Shown one piece after another: positions 1 through 11,950 of a stretch of 64,000 nucleotides of DNA. Both the position numbers and the translations under genes were made by a program. Within the stretch, counting starts at the first letter, position 1; every line of letters starts with the position of its first letter. The notes under the pieces are model-generated. The model worked only from the letters and a program-made list of their open reading frames with translations, was not told the origin of the DNA and did no database searches. The stretch covers positions 26,372,694-26,436,693 of the forward strand of contig CM042181.1 of the NCBI GenBank assembly GCA_023376005.1, written 5' to 3'. This DNA is from Doryteuthis pealeii. Taxonomy: Eukaryota > Mollusca > Cephalopoda > Myopsida > Loliginidae.

Positions 1-185
1 CACCCCCACAAAAAAATAGAATGGTGGATTTTATACACCCCCACAAAAAAATGGTGGGTTTTTAAAATCCCCCTCCCTTCCCCACCAAAAAACCTAAAAT
101 ATGGTGGGCTTTATAAAATCCGCCTCCCACAAAATGGTAGATTTTATAGAATTAAAAAAAAACCCAAAACAGATGTTGCAATTGG
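1..185. repeat. Degenerate C/A-rich tandem repeat
   Basis: Three to four imperfect copies of a unit of about 40-45 bases containing aaaatggtggattttata alternating with cccccaca runs. Intronic, no coding signal. Confidence 0.6.
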
Positions 186-291
186 AACGTTAAGGGCTCA
201 TATCTCCGATATGATACACCCCTTATTTAAGAACCTGTATCATTTGATCTTCTGATTGTTTATTTTATAGGAAATAAAAACAGTAACGTAC

Positions 292-426
292 CTGATATTG
301 TTTACGTTTAAGTGGATCATCAGACAATGGTTTGCTGATTGTAACTAATCCAGTGTTTGGATCAATACTGAAATAGTTTGACGCTTGGGAATCCTGCAGC
401 CGATAAACAATTCTGTTTTCTGGAGC
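292..426 (-). CDS. Cadherin exon 22b (EC repeat 22, second half)
   Basis: Forty-five codons. APENRIVYRLQD, then NYFSIDPNTG and a final D-D-P-L-K-R-K-x-Y-Q before gtacg. This is the last exon in the window; the transcript continues to the left. Confidence 0.9.
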
Positions 427-599
427 CTGAAAAATAAAGTTTATATAAGAAACGATTAATTTTTAAGGTTTAATTAGAATTAATGGTTGGTTGGATTTTA
501 CGGCATGTCAACCCCTGGGTTATTTTATGCCGGCGATGTTTTATTTATTCTTGTTGGGTATTCTCTTGTTTTTAAACTGAAAAATGTTTAAACACATTT

Positions 600-865
600 T
601 TTAAAAACTCATAAATCTGTAATTTTATTCTTTACTTCCTAATTTAACTAAATAGTTAAATTAGGAAAATTTACCAATGAAAGACGGGAGTGATGGAAAA
701 TGATGGAAGAGTTAGTTTTAAAATTGTTCTATTTTTCGATTATACTCCCGGTTTCAAATCATTTCATTTGAATTCTTATTTAGTTTCATTAGTCTTTCTA
801 ATTTAACATATTTTATTATATTAAAATTGAAATACTTGCACCCGGAGGGTTCATTTTGTTGTTAG
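600..865 (+). mobile_element. Helitron-A 3-prime fragment
   Basis: Matches the right half of the complete copies at 24.07 and 34.72 kb, including the ttcctaatttaactaaatag block. The terminal hairpin is degraded and it ends gttag instead of ctag. Confidence 0.7.
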
Positions 866-1283
866 TCCATAAGAATATAGTTATTGGTTGAGCTCAAATC
901 AGCTTGGCGCTGAGAAAAGAGCCAAGATTCTGTACTTTGATGACACATTCCTTTTGGGAACTCTTGAAAGCATGACAGTCTGCTAGCATTGTTACAGTAA
1001 AAGAAAGCAATTATTTCCTTTCCAGAAGTGATGTCATAAACGTGGGCAAATAACGAAAAATCACTTCCGGTAGTTTTATTTTTAGCATCACTAAAATGTA
1101 TTTATTTTATTTGGTGGTTAATTTTGAAGGCTATCACAATGCAAGTGTAAAGAAAAAAATTAGGTAACTATGGCGTTGTTTGTTAACCTGTGATTTATTC
1201 TTAATATTTCGAGATAAAAATCTCTTCAACAGAAAATTTCTGAAACTGAAGCTGTTGCTAGCGACCATCCATTTTGTTTTGAG

Positions 1284-1390
1284 TCTATCTTCCAAATTCT
1301 CTCTGTGTGTATGTGTGTGTGTGTGTGTGTGTTTATGTGTGTGTTCATCTGCGTGTATGTTTGTGTGTGTGTGCTTATGTGTTTTATGAT
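1284..1390. repeat. (GT)n microsatellite
   Basis: Interrupted GT tract; the reading frame across it is a by-product of the repeat. Confidence 0.85.
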
Positions 1391-1634
1391 TATCATTCCA
1401 GGTTTAGCCTACCCTTTTTTAATTATTATTAAGCATTAGCCTGTTTGTTTATTTCAAGGCCCATCTGATTCTCTTTTATTCTCGTATTTATTTTAATTCT
1501 TTATAATCATTTTATTTATTTCCTTCATTTATCTGATTCTTCCACAAGTGCTCCCCTAAAATTGGAAAAGGGACCAAGAAAATGTTTAAAGAACAACACA
1601 AGAGATAATAAATACAGAAAATAATAATACTTAC

Positions 1635-1823
1635 TGTTTTATCAGTGTCAGTTGCATTAACATTATATACAACAGTACCGACTGGATTAAAATCATTGAC
1701 GTTGGCATAATATGGCGGCGAAGGAGAGAAAGATGGTTTATTTAGATTTTTTAGCACTGTTATTTCCAACATAGTTGCCGTGGTGATTTGTGGATTGGAT
1801 GTTTTGTAAGCAAGCACTAAAAG
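1635..1823 (-). CDS. Cadherin exon 22a (EC repeat 22, first half)
   Basis: Sixty-three codons. LLVLAYKTSNP (even-type), linker VLKNLNKPSF, position VNDFNP, ends ATDTDKT with DxD. Confidence 0.92.
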
Positions 1824-1912
1824 CTGAAAGAAAAGACAAAATGATGATATAATAATTAAAGAGAAAAACAAAAATGAACTACAATAAGATAGATGTTCTT
1901 TTTTATATATTA

Positions 1913-2475
1913 CTAGCAGAGTTACTCGACGTTGCTCGGGATTTAAGAAATTCAGGGAATGTCAATTAAAATATATATATATAAATAAATTTATATACTA
2001 ATGAATTGACATCTACTGCAACAAGCGCGTTGCATTGATGAAAATTGGGTAACATGCTGCTTGAAAACCAATAGTAACAATTTCACCTTAAATGTATTGG
2101 ACGCTATAATGAATATATAATTTTTCTATGTATTTGTTTTGTTAACTTTTATTGTATTCTTTTTATTGTATTCTTATGTATTCTTGTCTTTATGTTGTTT
2201 ATTATTATTATTATTATTTGATTTTAATGTTTTATCCTTTATGAATTTGTTCCATTTTCTTTAAAAAAAAAATTAATTTCTATATAATTGATTCACAACC
2301 TTATTACATTTTTTATGGAAAATGAGGGGTAAAAGTTTTTTTTAACCCCTTCTCGGACAGAAATAACATGAGGATTTTATTGAACTTTGATGGTCTCCAC
2401 TAATTTTCCTTTATAAAAAGACGTGGGTTCGGTCGTTTTACAAACAAACATACAGCGAGAATATATATAGGGTCG
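1913..2475 (-). mobile_element. Helitron-B candidate
   Basis: On the minus strand the element would end with a CGAG-containing hairpin followed by TCTGCTAG and a T, the hallmark of Helitron 3-prime ends. The 5-prime limit is approximate. It shares its end with the element at 55.2 kb. Confidence 0.5.
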
Positions 2476-2756
2476 TTCGGTTTCATGCAAGTCAATTCTC
2501 CTTCATGAAATCTTCCAAGGGAATGCCGTGCTACATTAGGAAAAAGTTCTCCCTTCTGTTGGGAAGTTTTTACTTAATATCTAAACAATAATTATTTGAT
2601 ATTCGTCTTAATAAAGAAAAAAATATTTTGGAGAGAAAGTAGAAGAAAAATGGAGGATTTTCTTATAAGTTACATTTAAACAAATTATAAACAAGAGGAT
2701 GACTGCCACGTGCATTCGAATAATCGAGACACAAAGAGAAAGGTTATTATACTTAC

Positions 2757-2885
2757 AGAGATAACAGGCCTTTTGCCTAGATGTGTAGACAAATCTTTTT
2801 TCAGGAACACAAAACCAGTAACTTGGTTAATGCCAAAATATTCAAGACCTTCTTTTGTGCCAGACAATTTGTAATTGATTGGTTC
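2757..2885 (-). CDS. Cadherin exon 21b (EC repeat 21, second half)
   Basis: Forty-three codons. EPINYKLSG, then EYFGINQVTG, then L-x-K-K-D-L; ends VIS before gtaag. Odd-type with the PA-x-FF motif altered to EGLEYF. Confidence 0.91.
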
Positions 2886-3628
2886 CTGAAAAACAGAAAA
2901 ACAATTATTATACATGTTAGCACGAATATGCGCTCTCCAGGCGTAGGTATTTATATTTTAATGTAATGAAATATATTAGACTAAAAAAACTAACGAAATG
3001 CATATTACATTTATGTCCATTATATTTATGTCAATTATATTTTAATTGGTTTTTATATAAAATTATTCATAGGATTGATTTTAATACGTTGGAGAATAAA
3101 ACAATAATATTAGAGATCAATAACGCCAAGTAATTACTCATTAAATCACCAGTCTCTTCGGAGGCGTGGGTTCGTATCCCACCACTGCCACCATGTGAAG
3201 TCTATTGTTATAATGTTGGATATAACAAAGGCGTTGTTATATGATATATACTTTTATTTGAGGTTTATTGGGTATACAGAGATATGTATTAGCCCGTGCG
3301 TCTAAAGCCGGTGCAACGCTCAAAGAGTTCCTGTATGTACTGAGGCGTGTAAAGAAGTGGTCCTACAATACTGTTACACACCCCAAGTTGTTTTCCAGAC
3401 TCCAAACATTCAGGAATTGCCAGCCAACCCCAGCATCGACTCAGCAACGAAGATACGAGCCTCTCCAATCCAGAGATAAGTATACATTTAAATAATTTCT
3501 ACATCAACACATCATCACTCCATGCGAAGAAAAAGCCGTAATGTAACAAACGTTGACACGTCAACTCTCCATTCGAAACAACTGCAATTCGATTGAATGT
3601 CATAAAAATCAAAAGGTAAATGTCTCAC

Positions 3629-3832
3629 CGTTTTATCTGCACTTGTTGCTTCCACTTGAAAGATGTTGGTGTTTATCTGGGTAGTGACTCGAATCTCTCT
3701 CTTGTAAGGTGTATTGATAAAGACGGGTGGACCACCACCGCCCCCTCCTCCTCCTCCACTCGTGACGACAATATTCACTGATGCTGTGTCAGTCTTCACT
3801 GGGATGCGATTATCACTCACTTGCACAGAAAA
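3629..3832 (-). CDS. Cadherin exon 21a with polyglycine linker (EC repeat 21)
   Basis: Sixty-eight codons, the longest exon. FSVQVSDNRIP (odd-type); the EC linker is expanded by nine consecutive glycines encoded by GGA, GGG and GGT codons before PPVF. It ends ATSADKT without DxD. The glycine run replaces the calcium-binding linker. Confidence 0.92.
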
Positions 3833-3844
3833 CTGGAAACAAAT

Positions 3845-4215
3845 AGATATATTAATAGGTTAATTGATTTTGACGGCATGTCAACCAATCTAGGGTTATT
3901 TTATTCCCGGTGGTTAGGGAATCGCGTTCATTTCATGTTCATATTTACATTTTATGTAGTTGTTCAAGAGTTCTTTTTGGATACGGTCATATCTAATAGA
4001 AATACTTTTAAAACATATATTTGATTCATCAATGTGACCCTAATAGGTACTTCTACTCCAGGTCAAAGTGGACCTGGGAGTAATGACAATGAAGGGGTAC
4101 TTTACATTTCCCAGATCCCCAGAACTGGAGCTTTACCATCAGAAGCAGTTTCGTGTTATATCATGGATACCTCTTTTTTAGGGATCTTACAGGATATGTA
4201 GTCAGTGTATTCTAA
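3845..4215 (+). repeat. Dispersed repeat R1, partial copy
   Basis: Begins with a variant of the ttttacggcatgtcaacc motif and continues through gggtcaaagtggacctggga-type sequence shared with copies at 4.49, 14.3 and 21.6 kb. No coding capacity. Confidence 0.7.
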
Positions 4216-4487
4216 GACCCACAGAGCGAATATATTAGGTGGAATACCCGGTATTGCTCAAGAAAAATACATTTTTAAGGTAACGGAGTAGATTTTAACG
4301 TTTATAAAACCCACATATATTCATATCTCGTAGATGTCATGCCACTCGATCATGCAGCCCAAGATATATTTATAATTAAAGATTCTGATTTTCAGTGTTG
4401 AAAATTAAACATTTACAGTGTCATCTGTCATCAGGCAACCATGTCATCATTTTCTGTCATTTCAATGCTAATGTATTACCAAACTAT

Positions 4488-5030
4488 TTTTTGTTTTGTT
4501 TTACGGCATACCAACCACGGTGGGTCAATTAATGCCGGCAAAGTTTTGGAATACATTTTTTAAAACTCAATTTTTTTGTAAACATATTTTCTATGAGACC
4601 CTAACAGGTATTACCACTCCGGGTCAGAGTGGATCTGGGAGCAATGGTGATGAAGGGATGCTTCACATTCCCCAGAACTGAAACCTCGCTATCAGAGTTT
4701 AACGTCATGCCCAAGACAGGAAGACCCTCAACCACCGCCTTCTAGCACCCATATGATATAAAGGGTTGGGGGCTTGCCATAAAGGTCGGGACGATCATAT
4801 AGATGCTAGAGCTTGACGTGATCAGCTGATTGATTGGAGGGATTTCTCCGACCGCTCTCTAGCTTACGTAAGGGCCAAAGTGGAGTGTTGCATGTCATGG
4901 ACTGCTCAGCCACCAGGATCCCGTCCTTTAACATCACAGCCATCAGATGGTCCGATTTGGGGGGGTCTTACTCCTCTGCAGAGGTGCAGTCGGTGTATTC
5001 AGGTGCAGGGCTCCGAATTATTGTCGTCAA
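4488..5030 (+). repeat. Dispersed repeat R1, near-complete copy
   Basis: About 540 bases: ttttacggcataccaacc head, a block ending gaagggatgc, a middle with agggccaaagtggagtgttg and a tail gaggtgcagtcggtgtattc. Same order in the copies at 14.3 and 21.6 kb. No reading frame is conserved between copies. Confidence 0.75.
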
Positions 5031-5089
5031 TCGAATTGCATTATAACATAATGCACTTTTCCACCCACTAAGGACGATGGCGTAGTGTC

Positions 5090-5625
5090 AAATAAATAAC
5101 TGCGTTATTCGGACTATTGTCCCCATCTTCATTGTTATTTGTACAACGTTTCGGCCGATATTCCCTCCGGCCTTCTTCAGGTATTTCTTGTCGGACTCAG
5201 GAACCTTCTCGGACTCGGGAACCTTCTTTTCGAACTCGGGAACTTTCTTGTCGTATTCGGGAGCCATCACGGAACTTTGAACCTAACCCTTTATTTAGTC
5301 CACGGGGGTATCCTGTTCTCATTCCGCTAACCATAGCTGGGGTAGGAGTTGTGTTTATTAATTATTTTTCTAACTGCTTTCACTCAGGATTGAACTCGGG
5401 TTCCAGAGATAACTGTCACTTAGAACTGTCTTAACCTTATCCACTCGGCCATATGTCCAATTGGACAATTGAGTGTGAATTTTGGGAACTTATAAACTTG
5501 AGAACTTTATAAACCTTAGGTTTATAAGTTCCCAAAATTCACAATGAAGATGAGGACAATAGTCCGAATAACGTAGATAATACTAATCTTCAAGCCTCAT
5601 CTCAAACATTCAGAGAAATAGTATA
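5090..5625 (-). mobile_element. R2 SINE-like element with hammerhead-like core
   Basis: Minus orientation: a tRNA-like head (A box near tggccgagtgg, B box near ggttcaatcct), a tandem array of 15-18 base gactcgggaac-type units, then CTGAAGA, a GGCCG/CGGCC stem and GAAAC, and a tail containing gaggacaatagtccgaataa. The same tail appears inverted at 5.55 kb beside a hairpin at 5470-5543. Confidence 0.65.
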
Positions 5626-5796
5626 AATTATCTGCATCTGCGCAAGTAACTCCGCAGGCCAATTCCTGTGTGACAGTCTTTGGTGCATTGACTGCGCACA
5701 AACTGTAATGCTTTCTGGCGCTGGTGACATTTCTTTCTGGCTCTCTTTGCTGTCGAGGCTACTCTAAAAAAAAAGTATAAGTATAAAAGAACTTAC

Positions 5797-5919
5797 TTGG
5801 TAGGTCTGTGGTGTTGTTGATGGCAACTGTTTCAAAAGAATAATATTTCCATTGGGATGTACTTGGAAATATGTAAGCACATTTGCATTCGTGGCCAACA
5901 TAGAATAGGTCAATGGATC
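5797..5919 (-). CDS. Cadherin exon 20b (EC repeat 20, second half)
   Basis: Forty-one codons. DPLTYSMLATNANVLTYFQV then HPNG, even-type; ends TYQ before gtaag. Confidence 0.91.
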
Positions 5920-6079
5920 CTGAAAATGGTACAAGAAATAAAATCAATGTATTGCATTTGTTATTTATTTTTTTCTCAGTTTAATTTCATAAATAGAAAA
6001 AGAGGCTACAATTGCTATTTTTACATAGAATATATTTTATAATGATCTGGATTTATATGTATATTACTGAAAGATTGGT

Positions 6080-6135
6080 TTTAACGGTACATCAACCAGT
6101 ATAGGGTTATTTTATACCAAGAGGTTAGGAAATCG
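6080..6135 (+). repeat. R1 head motif, solo fragment
   Basis: A 50-60 base fragment of R1 around ggttttaacggtacatcaac. Similar solo heads occur near 498, 7560, 7770, 8945, 31890 and 58690. Confidence 0.55.
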
Positions 6136-6169
6136 CTTACAGATTTATATTTTTATGTTGTTAAGAGAT

Positions 6170-6206
<37 letters not shown>

Positions 6207-6212
6207 TATATG
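6170..6212. repeat. (CT)n(CA)n microsatellite
   Basis: Compound dinucleotide tract. Confidence 0.9.
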
Positions 6213-6380
6213 TTTTCCCTGGTAATTAGGATCTTTCCATGTGTAGTTTAACCGTAGTGATAGCTCTATGTGAGAGGATGAGCAGAGCAATATACTCAAA
6301 TAAATGAAGGAAAAAAACTTTAAATTTATTTCATTGCAGGGAGAGAGAAAAAAGGCAGCAAGTTGCATCAGCGTACATGT

Positions 6381-6382
<2 letters not shown>

Positions 6383-6452
<70 letters not shown>
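6383..6452. repeat. (TA)n(GA)n microsatellite next to exon 20a donor
   Basis: About 22 TA and 13 GA units, ending about 12 bases before the exon 20a splice donor. Confidence 0.95.
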
Positions 6453-6464
6453 GTTGATACTTAC

Positions 6465-6647
6465 ATTGTCAAGATCGGTGGCTTGAAGTACCAAAATAAC
6501 CTGACCCACAGAGAAAGTATTGCTGATACTTTGTGAAAAGGTCGGCGTAATAAACCGTGGTGGATTTGTATTCCGGTTGACTTTAACGATTAAAGTTTCA
6601 GTGGCGGCATCTTGTGGAGAGTTTGTGTTGAACGCTTTGATTTGGAT
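6465..6647 (-). CDS. Cadherin exon 20a (EC repeat 20, first half)
   Basis: Sixty-one codons. IQIKAFNTNSP (even-type), linker VNRNTNPPRF, no acidic PE position, ends ATDLDN with DxD. A (TA)n(GA)n tract abuts the donor at about 12 bases. Confidence 0.92.
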
Positions 6648-6912
6648 CTAAATGTAGAAAAAAAGAACGAAATAATCAAACTTAAAATATTGATATTTTT
6701 AAAATATGAAGGGTGCTGAGAAAGTTCCCAATATAATCTATGAGTTCTGTAATTATTTTACCTCAAAAAACAAACTTTACCAAATTATTTTCTTCAATTT
6801 CAGGTTGTATTGCTTACTGCACATAGAAGTCCGTCACAGACGACGATGATCTTGCTCCATGTCATAAAGGCGACATCTTGTGCGTAAGATATTTTGGACC
6901 TTTGCGATTTCG

Positions 6913-7078
6913 ATTCGTGGGGACATTTTTTCCATTTACACCGTCAAAACTGTGTTAATTGTTAACAGACGATTTTTAGAGTTTTTAAAAAATTATAAAA
7001 CTAACCCCTAACCCTTAACAAACAACCAGATTTTTTTACGGTGTAAATGAGAAAAGTGTCCCCATGAGTTGATAGCTC
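6913..7078. mobile_element. Small fold-back element
   Basis: Inverted termini around gtggggacattttttccatt and its complement (aaaagtgtccccatgag) enclose a core with ctaacccctaaccctt. Architecture matches the element at 16.95-17.22 kb. Confidence 0.65.
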
Positions 7079-7079
7079 T

Positions 7080-7555
7080 ATGTGAGCTTAAGGTCATATG
7101 GTCCGATATTTTAAGTGGAAAAAGGATGCACGGACCTCACCAGTCCGGCAGTTGATCCAGTGGTAGGGGAAAGTCCGAGACAACTGGACTGCCGAGCTGC
7201 TACAGGGTGCTATCTCAGGTAGTATTGTCACTTCACGACAGGCAAGCCTCCGGAAAAGTCCCAGCGCTTGCACCCTAGTACCAAGTTGTATTGGGGATTT
7301 ATGTGAGTAGTAATTATCCAGATCCTAATATTATCTACTACTATCAGTGTGGATGGGCCTTGTATTATGTAATTATTTCACGCCCAAAATATGTTGGCGA
7401 GAAACAGAATTTCGGACCAGCCTGTAAATTATCTTGTCTTTGACAAAAAAACAAAAACAAAAAAAAAAAACTTTTGCTCGGTTTACATAGGAAAAAAATA
7501 GATAAAAATCTGATAGCAATTAAATAAAATATTTAAAAAAATTATAGTAAGATGG
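7080..7555. other. Intronic sequence without recognised features
   Basis: No open frame, tRNA or known repeat recognised; an A-rich run lies at 7445-7470. Confidence 0.5.
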
Positions 7556-8018
7556 TTTGTTTTACGGCATATCAACCCTTTTCGGACTATTTAATGCCAA
7601 ATCGTGTCATTTTGATAAACAAAGGATTCCGGTTGCTTACAGTACCTGCTTTTGCTTAAGTAGTCACCCAATTAAATATTGAACAGACTCATCGCTGCTT
7701 AACTTCAGTGATCTAATGGGAATTGGTACTTTCAGTATGACTTGACCACATTATGTGTTAGATGTTTTATTTTACAGCATATCAACTCTATATCGGGTCA
7801 TTTAATCAAGTCATTTTGATAAACAAAGGACACCGGTTACCACACAGTGGTCACCCAATTGAACAGACTCATCGCTGCTTAACTTTGGAGATCAAACAGG
7901 AAACGGTGACCATAATCCATTAAAAATGAGTTAAGTTAGATTTTGCATTTGATGAGATTTAAAATATTTACTTTGTGTAAGCTTAATATCAATTAACGGG
8001 AATTTTATAATAACTTAC

Positions 8019-8147
8019 ATTATATTGTGTGTTTCTCATAGGATCGTCTTTCAAGTTTACGTTGGCTCTTATTTGTCCATTAAATCGGTCCACAGTAAAG
8101 AAGTTTTTGGCCGTTGCGTCACCAATGATTTCGTATTGGATATTGCC
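8019..8147 (-). CDS. Cadherin exon 19b (EC repeat 19, second half)
   Basis: Forty-three codons. GNIQYEIIGDATAKNFFTVD then RFNG, odd-type. The acceptor flank is partly duplicated 361 bases to the right (8502-8575), copying only the first bases of the exon. The intron between 19a and 19b is the longest, about 3.55 kb. Confidence 0.93.
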
Positions 8148-8501
8148 CTTGAAATGAAAAAAATAAATAAAAAATAAAACAAACATTAATGCTTTTTTTT
8201 CCTTCACTTTCCACATTAGCATCATAAAGTGCCCTTAGTGAGAGCCATGTCTCACTTAGCCACCGGTCCTTTCCAAACTGGCCCCTCATTCTCACCTTTT
8301 GTCCTTACTCTTTCACACTTCACCACTTGACGTCTCCTCGACCAATGAGAAAACGCCATGTCGCGACTCATCCTAAAAATTTTCCACGCAAATCCACACG
8401 TAATTCTTATATTCTTCCAAAAAAACAAAACAAAAAACTTTTCCATGCTAATTTACACGCAACTATTATATTCCTAGCCGAGTGGGGGCTCTTTCTCTCC
8501 C

Positions 8502-8575
8502 TATTGCCCTTGAAATGAAAAAAAAAAATGAAACAAACATTAATGCATTTTCACTTTCTACATTAGCATTATATA
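8502..8575. repeat. Partial duplicate of exon 19b acceptor flank
   Basis: attgcccttgaaatgaaaa and the following sequence repeat the exon 19b 5-prime border at a period of 361 bases. Only about six exon bases are included, so it could only act as a decoy acceptor. Confidence 0.75.
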
Positions 8576-8892
8576 GATATAACATGGATATAGCAGTGTA
8601 GATATAACCTAGATATAGCAGTCTACCTCAATTGAGAAATTTCCCATCGGGATTTCTGACAGATTTGTATCTCGAAGTCCTAGAAAATTTTATGCGTCCC
8701 ATTCTGACAGATTCTAGTTTTTGCATATACTATTTGTCAGCATCGTCAAATTTTAGTTTATTGCACAATTCTCAGTGGATCCCCTTTCCCACCCAGCCAT
8801 GTCTATTCTTGTATTCTTTTTGTGACAGTTTGCCGTATTAGTTTATCAAGTGACTGTTTCATCTTGGTCACCACATAATATACATTTGCTAA

Positions 8893-8922
8893 GGTAGTAG
8901 TAGTAGTAGTAGTAGTAGTTCC
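8893..8922. repeat. (GTA)n microsatellite
   Basis: About nine trinucleotide units. Confidence 0.9.
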
Positions 8923-9061
8923 TACTTGGTTATTTTAATTTTATTTATGGCATGTCAACCCCTTTCGGTTCATTCAATGTAGAAGTCTGTCTTCTTTTTT
9001 TTGCAAGAAATTATGAATAATTTGAAAGATTTCTCTGAATTTTTTTTAGATGAGACTTGAT

Positions 9062-9195
9062 AATTTGTATTATTTGGATTATTCGGACTATTGTCCTCAT
9101 CTTTATTGTAATCTGTATGACATTGGGTAGTGGATACAGGCGTTGAGTTAATACAGTTCTAAGTTACAGTTATCTCTAGTCTGCAGAGCAACATT
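9062..9195 (+). repeat. R2 fragment (truncated)
   Basis: Contains ggactattgtcctcatcttt, then jumps to a tRNA-like head with gtagtggatacaggcg; the middle, including the hammerhead-like core, is missing. Confidence 0.55.
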
Positions 9196-9364
9196 CACCT
9201 TTTGGGGGCGCCTCAGGCCCCAGGCAATAAACCCAACCGTGTCTCTTTAAATTAAGGGGACAGATATTGCCTGATGAGACAGTCTCCTGGGAATACGCGG
9301 TTAATTTAACTCAAAATTAGTGGTCTAGAGTCAGAAGTCCAGAAACAGGAGATTTAAAGAGAGG

Positions 9365-9645
9365 TTTAAAACCCCATTTATAGGCCGGGTTAGCTCAGTC
9401 GGTAGAGCGTTCGGCTAGAAACCACAAGGTTCCTAGTTCGATACCGGTCCTCGCCAACTCAGCGTATGAGTAGCACAGGGATCTGTGCGGTAAAGTAAGG
9501 AGCTGATGGTAGGTGTGGCGCTCCACCTCAGACGCTAAGATAATCTCCTTGGTCTAGCGCAAGTGAAAAGGGGATAGACTCCCTCGCTGATTGGCTAATA
9601 CCGACTTTAGGCCGCCCCGACGACTTTACTTTAAAACCCCATTTA
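9365..9645 (+). mobile_element. tRNA-derived SINE (R3) with 16-bp target duplication
   Basis: Head gccgggttagctcagtcgg carries an intact polymerase III A box and ttcgatacc a B box. A non-tRNA body contains cacagggatctgtgcggtaa and a tail ggccgccccgacgactttac. The 16-base tttaaaaccccattta flanks it on both sides (9365-9380 and 9630-9645), a direct sign of retrotransposition. Other copies: 22.4, 58.4, 62.4 and 62.6 kb. Confidence 0.88.
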
Positions 9646-9723
9646 ACAGAGCTGTAAACTTTTCTCGATTCATTATAAAACAGCTTCTCTCTATTAAAAA
9701 AATTGTACCTTTTTTTATTAGAA

Positions 9724-10342
9724 CTAGCAAATATATGCACCCTCCGGGTGCAAGTATTTAAGTTTAAATGTAATAAAATATTAGATTAAATCAGAAAGGC
9801 TAATATAACTAATTAAGAATTCAGATAAAAAGATTTGAAACGGAGGGGGTATAATCGGAAAATAGAACAACTGAAACTTACACTTTCATCACTTCCGTTT
9901 TTCAATGCTAAATTTTCCTAATTTAACTATTTTGTTAAAATAGGAAGTAAAGAATAAAATTACAGTTATTTCTTCTTGTTAACAAATTTCTTTTAGGATT
10001 TATTGAAGAGACTTTTACTCATATTCATTAAGATAAAACCAAACAATTAGAAATCAATAATACCAATCACATTTTTATTAAAATCAGTTTTTTTAATACC
10101 AATATGCAAATTAGCTTTACGTTTACACTGAAAACTGGTATTTTGTTGTATATATAAATACAATTGCATGTTATTAGTATTTAGGTAAGGCCATAATGTC
10201 GAACAGTTTTATAATTAATTGAGGTTTAAATAGAAATAGAATCATGGAGAATGTGACATAAATAAATAAGGGAATTGTGACTTGAGTAGTAATATAGTTT
10301 CGGTTACAGACAGAAAAACACACAATCTCCATTATAATAAGA
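9724..10342 (-). mobile_element. Helitron-A, complete non-autonomous copy
   Basis: Read on the minus strand it starts TCTTATTATAATGGAGATTG after an A and ends with the hairpin GCACCCGGAGGGTGC followed by ATATATTTGCTAG before a T. TC start, CTAG end, hairpin and A/T insertion are the Helitron hallmarks. At 619 bases it has no Rep/helicase. Confidence 0.85.
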
Positions 10343-11690
10343 TTATACTTTCCATAAATTATATTTCGGTGATAGTTACCAAATTAAAATCAGCAACTTC
10401 CGGTGATCTAACCCAAAAGATGACACCCTTTATCTTGATTATATATAATTCATTGGTTGTATTAAACAGAGCTTGATCCTTGGTAAAGGATCCTTTGGTT
10501 GTGCCTTGGTGCTCCTCAGCCTTGCAAGTCCTTCGTCAATGATTGGAAATGGGCGTCTCTCAGTATCAGTGATTAAGTAGTCAACCAGTCACGCATTCGG
10601 GCTGTTGATTGGCTGAGTTTTAAACCGCGTGACCTCGCCTAGTTTATAAATTTAAGTGGTGTATTGTAGCACGGCTTTTACCCACCAAATAATCCAATAG
10701 TTGTGAATAATTTATTTCTTTTTCTCAAGAGAAACTAATCTACATTTGTATAAAGATAGAGGTGCATTTAGCGTTACGGGTATCGTCAAAGGGAATTGAA
10801 TCGATATAATAAATATAATAAGTAATATAAATATTTTACCGTTTGGGTCAAATGGTAAAATATTTATATTAGTCTTTCATCGAGTAGACATCAGCTAGAG
10901 AAAGTGGGTCTGTTTGATTATCTAGTTGAGGACAGATTATCTAGTAGATTATCTAGTTGAGTTCCTTAGTCTAAATTTATCTTGTCATTTGAGTGTGATC
11001 TTTCTATAACCTAGTGATATGGCGTGGAGGTGTGAAATAAAAGTAACACCGATGTGAAAATAAGCTTCAATATATGTTCAATAATAATAGAAAAATATTT
11101 TGTCATAGATGCAGTGCCACATCGGGTTATTCATCTGCTAGGAAAAAAAAAGAACTCATCAATAACTTAAAATTGGTTGACTTTAAAACGTTTTTGATAG
11201 CACCTTTGGATTTCATGGGCAAAAATGCTTTTATAAACCAATTTTTAGGAATAGGAAAGCTGTAGAACTCCTTTTACAGACAAACATAGATTACAAAAAG
11301 TCGATATTCTCCCCAACCCCACCAAATTTGGAGAGCTAAAAATCGACATAACTCAGTCAATTTTTGGAATTAGAAGCTCAAATTTTGGGGATCATCTAAT
11401 GTTAACATAGTCCACACAAAAATTGGAGGGTTGGGTGACAATTTTACTTTTTCTGGATGATTTGACATAGAATTACCTCACTACTAATACTGCCTAATGG
11501 TTTAGATCTGAGCCAGAACCTTTTAGGTTCAGGGTTGAGCTCCTGAGCCTAATTTTACATTTTGAGCGTTATCTCCACACCGGTGCTACAGTGAGTGCAG
11601 AGATAAAAAAAAAATACCACCGGTATACCGTTATAACGGGCTCAATACATAAAACTAGTGGATTGAATGATTTTAGAAGAACAAAGATGT
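10343..11690. other. Intron with no recognised element except one hairpin
   Basis: No cadherin exon, RNA gene or repeat recognised apart from a perfect inverted repeat at 10824-10872 with arms taatataaatattttacc and an 11-13 base loop. Confidence 0.5.
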
Positions 11691-11697
11691 TACTTAC

Positions 11698-11880
11698 GGA
11701 GGCTGGTGTTGTCGTTGACACTGTGAATATAAGATCTCCTTTTACAGTAGATTCTGATGTTGTTGCTACTGTGGGCAAATTCTGGAATTTTGGTATCACC
11801 GCTCGTTGAACATTTACGATCACAAATCCGGTGTTGTATTTTGGAGTAGGCTTATCATTGTCACTAGCCTCGATTGTGAT
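11698..11880 (-). CDS. Cadherin exon 19a (EC repeat 19, first half)
   Basis: Sixty-one codons. ITIEASDNDKP (odd-type), linker VQRAVIPKF, Glu in TSEST, ends STTTPAS without DxD. Confidence 0.92.
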
Positions 11881-11950
11881 CTGAAAATGAAAGAAAAAAA
11901 ACCCCAAATGTATTTCATATTTTAATCAAGACTAACCTTGATTTTAATAA

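Noticed and set aside
3268..3495. 75-codon plus-strand frame (RASKAGATLKEFL...) as a small gene
   Set aside because: No family recognised, no conservation evidence, lies in a cadherin intron; left uncalled.
9384..9460. Functional tRNA gene at the SINE head
   Set aside because: A and B boxes are present but the acceptor stem does not close and the anticodon arm is broken; the 16-base target duplication shows it is a SINE.
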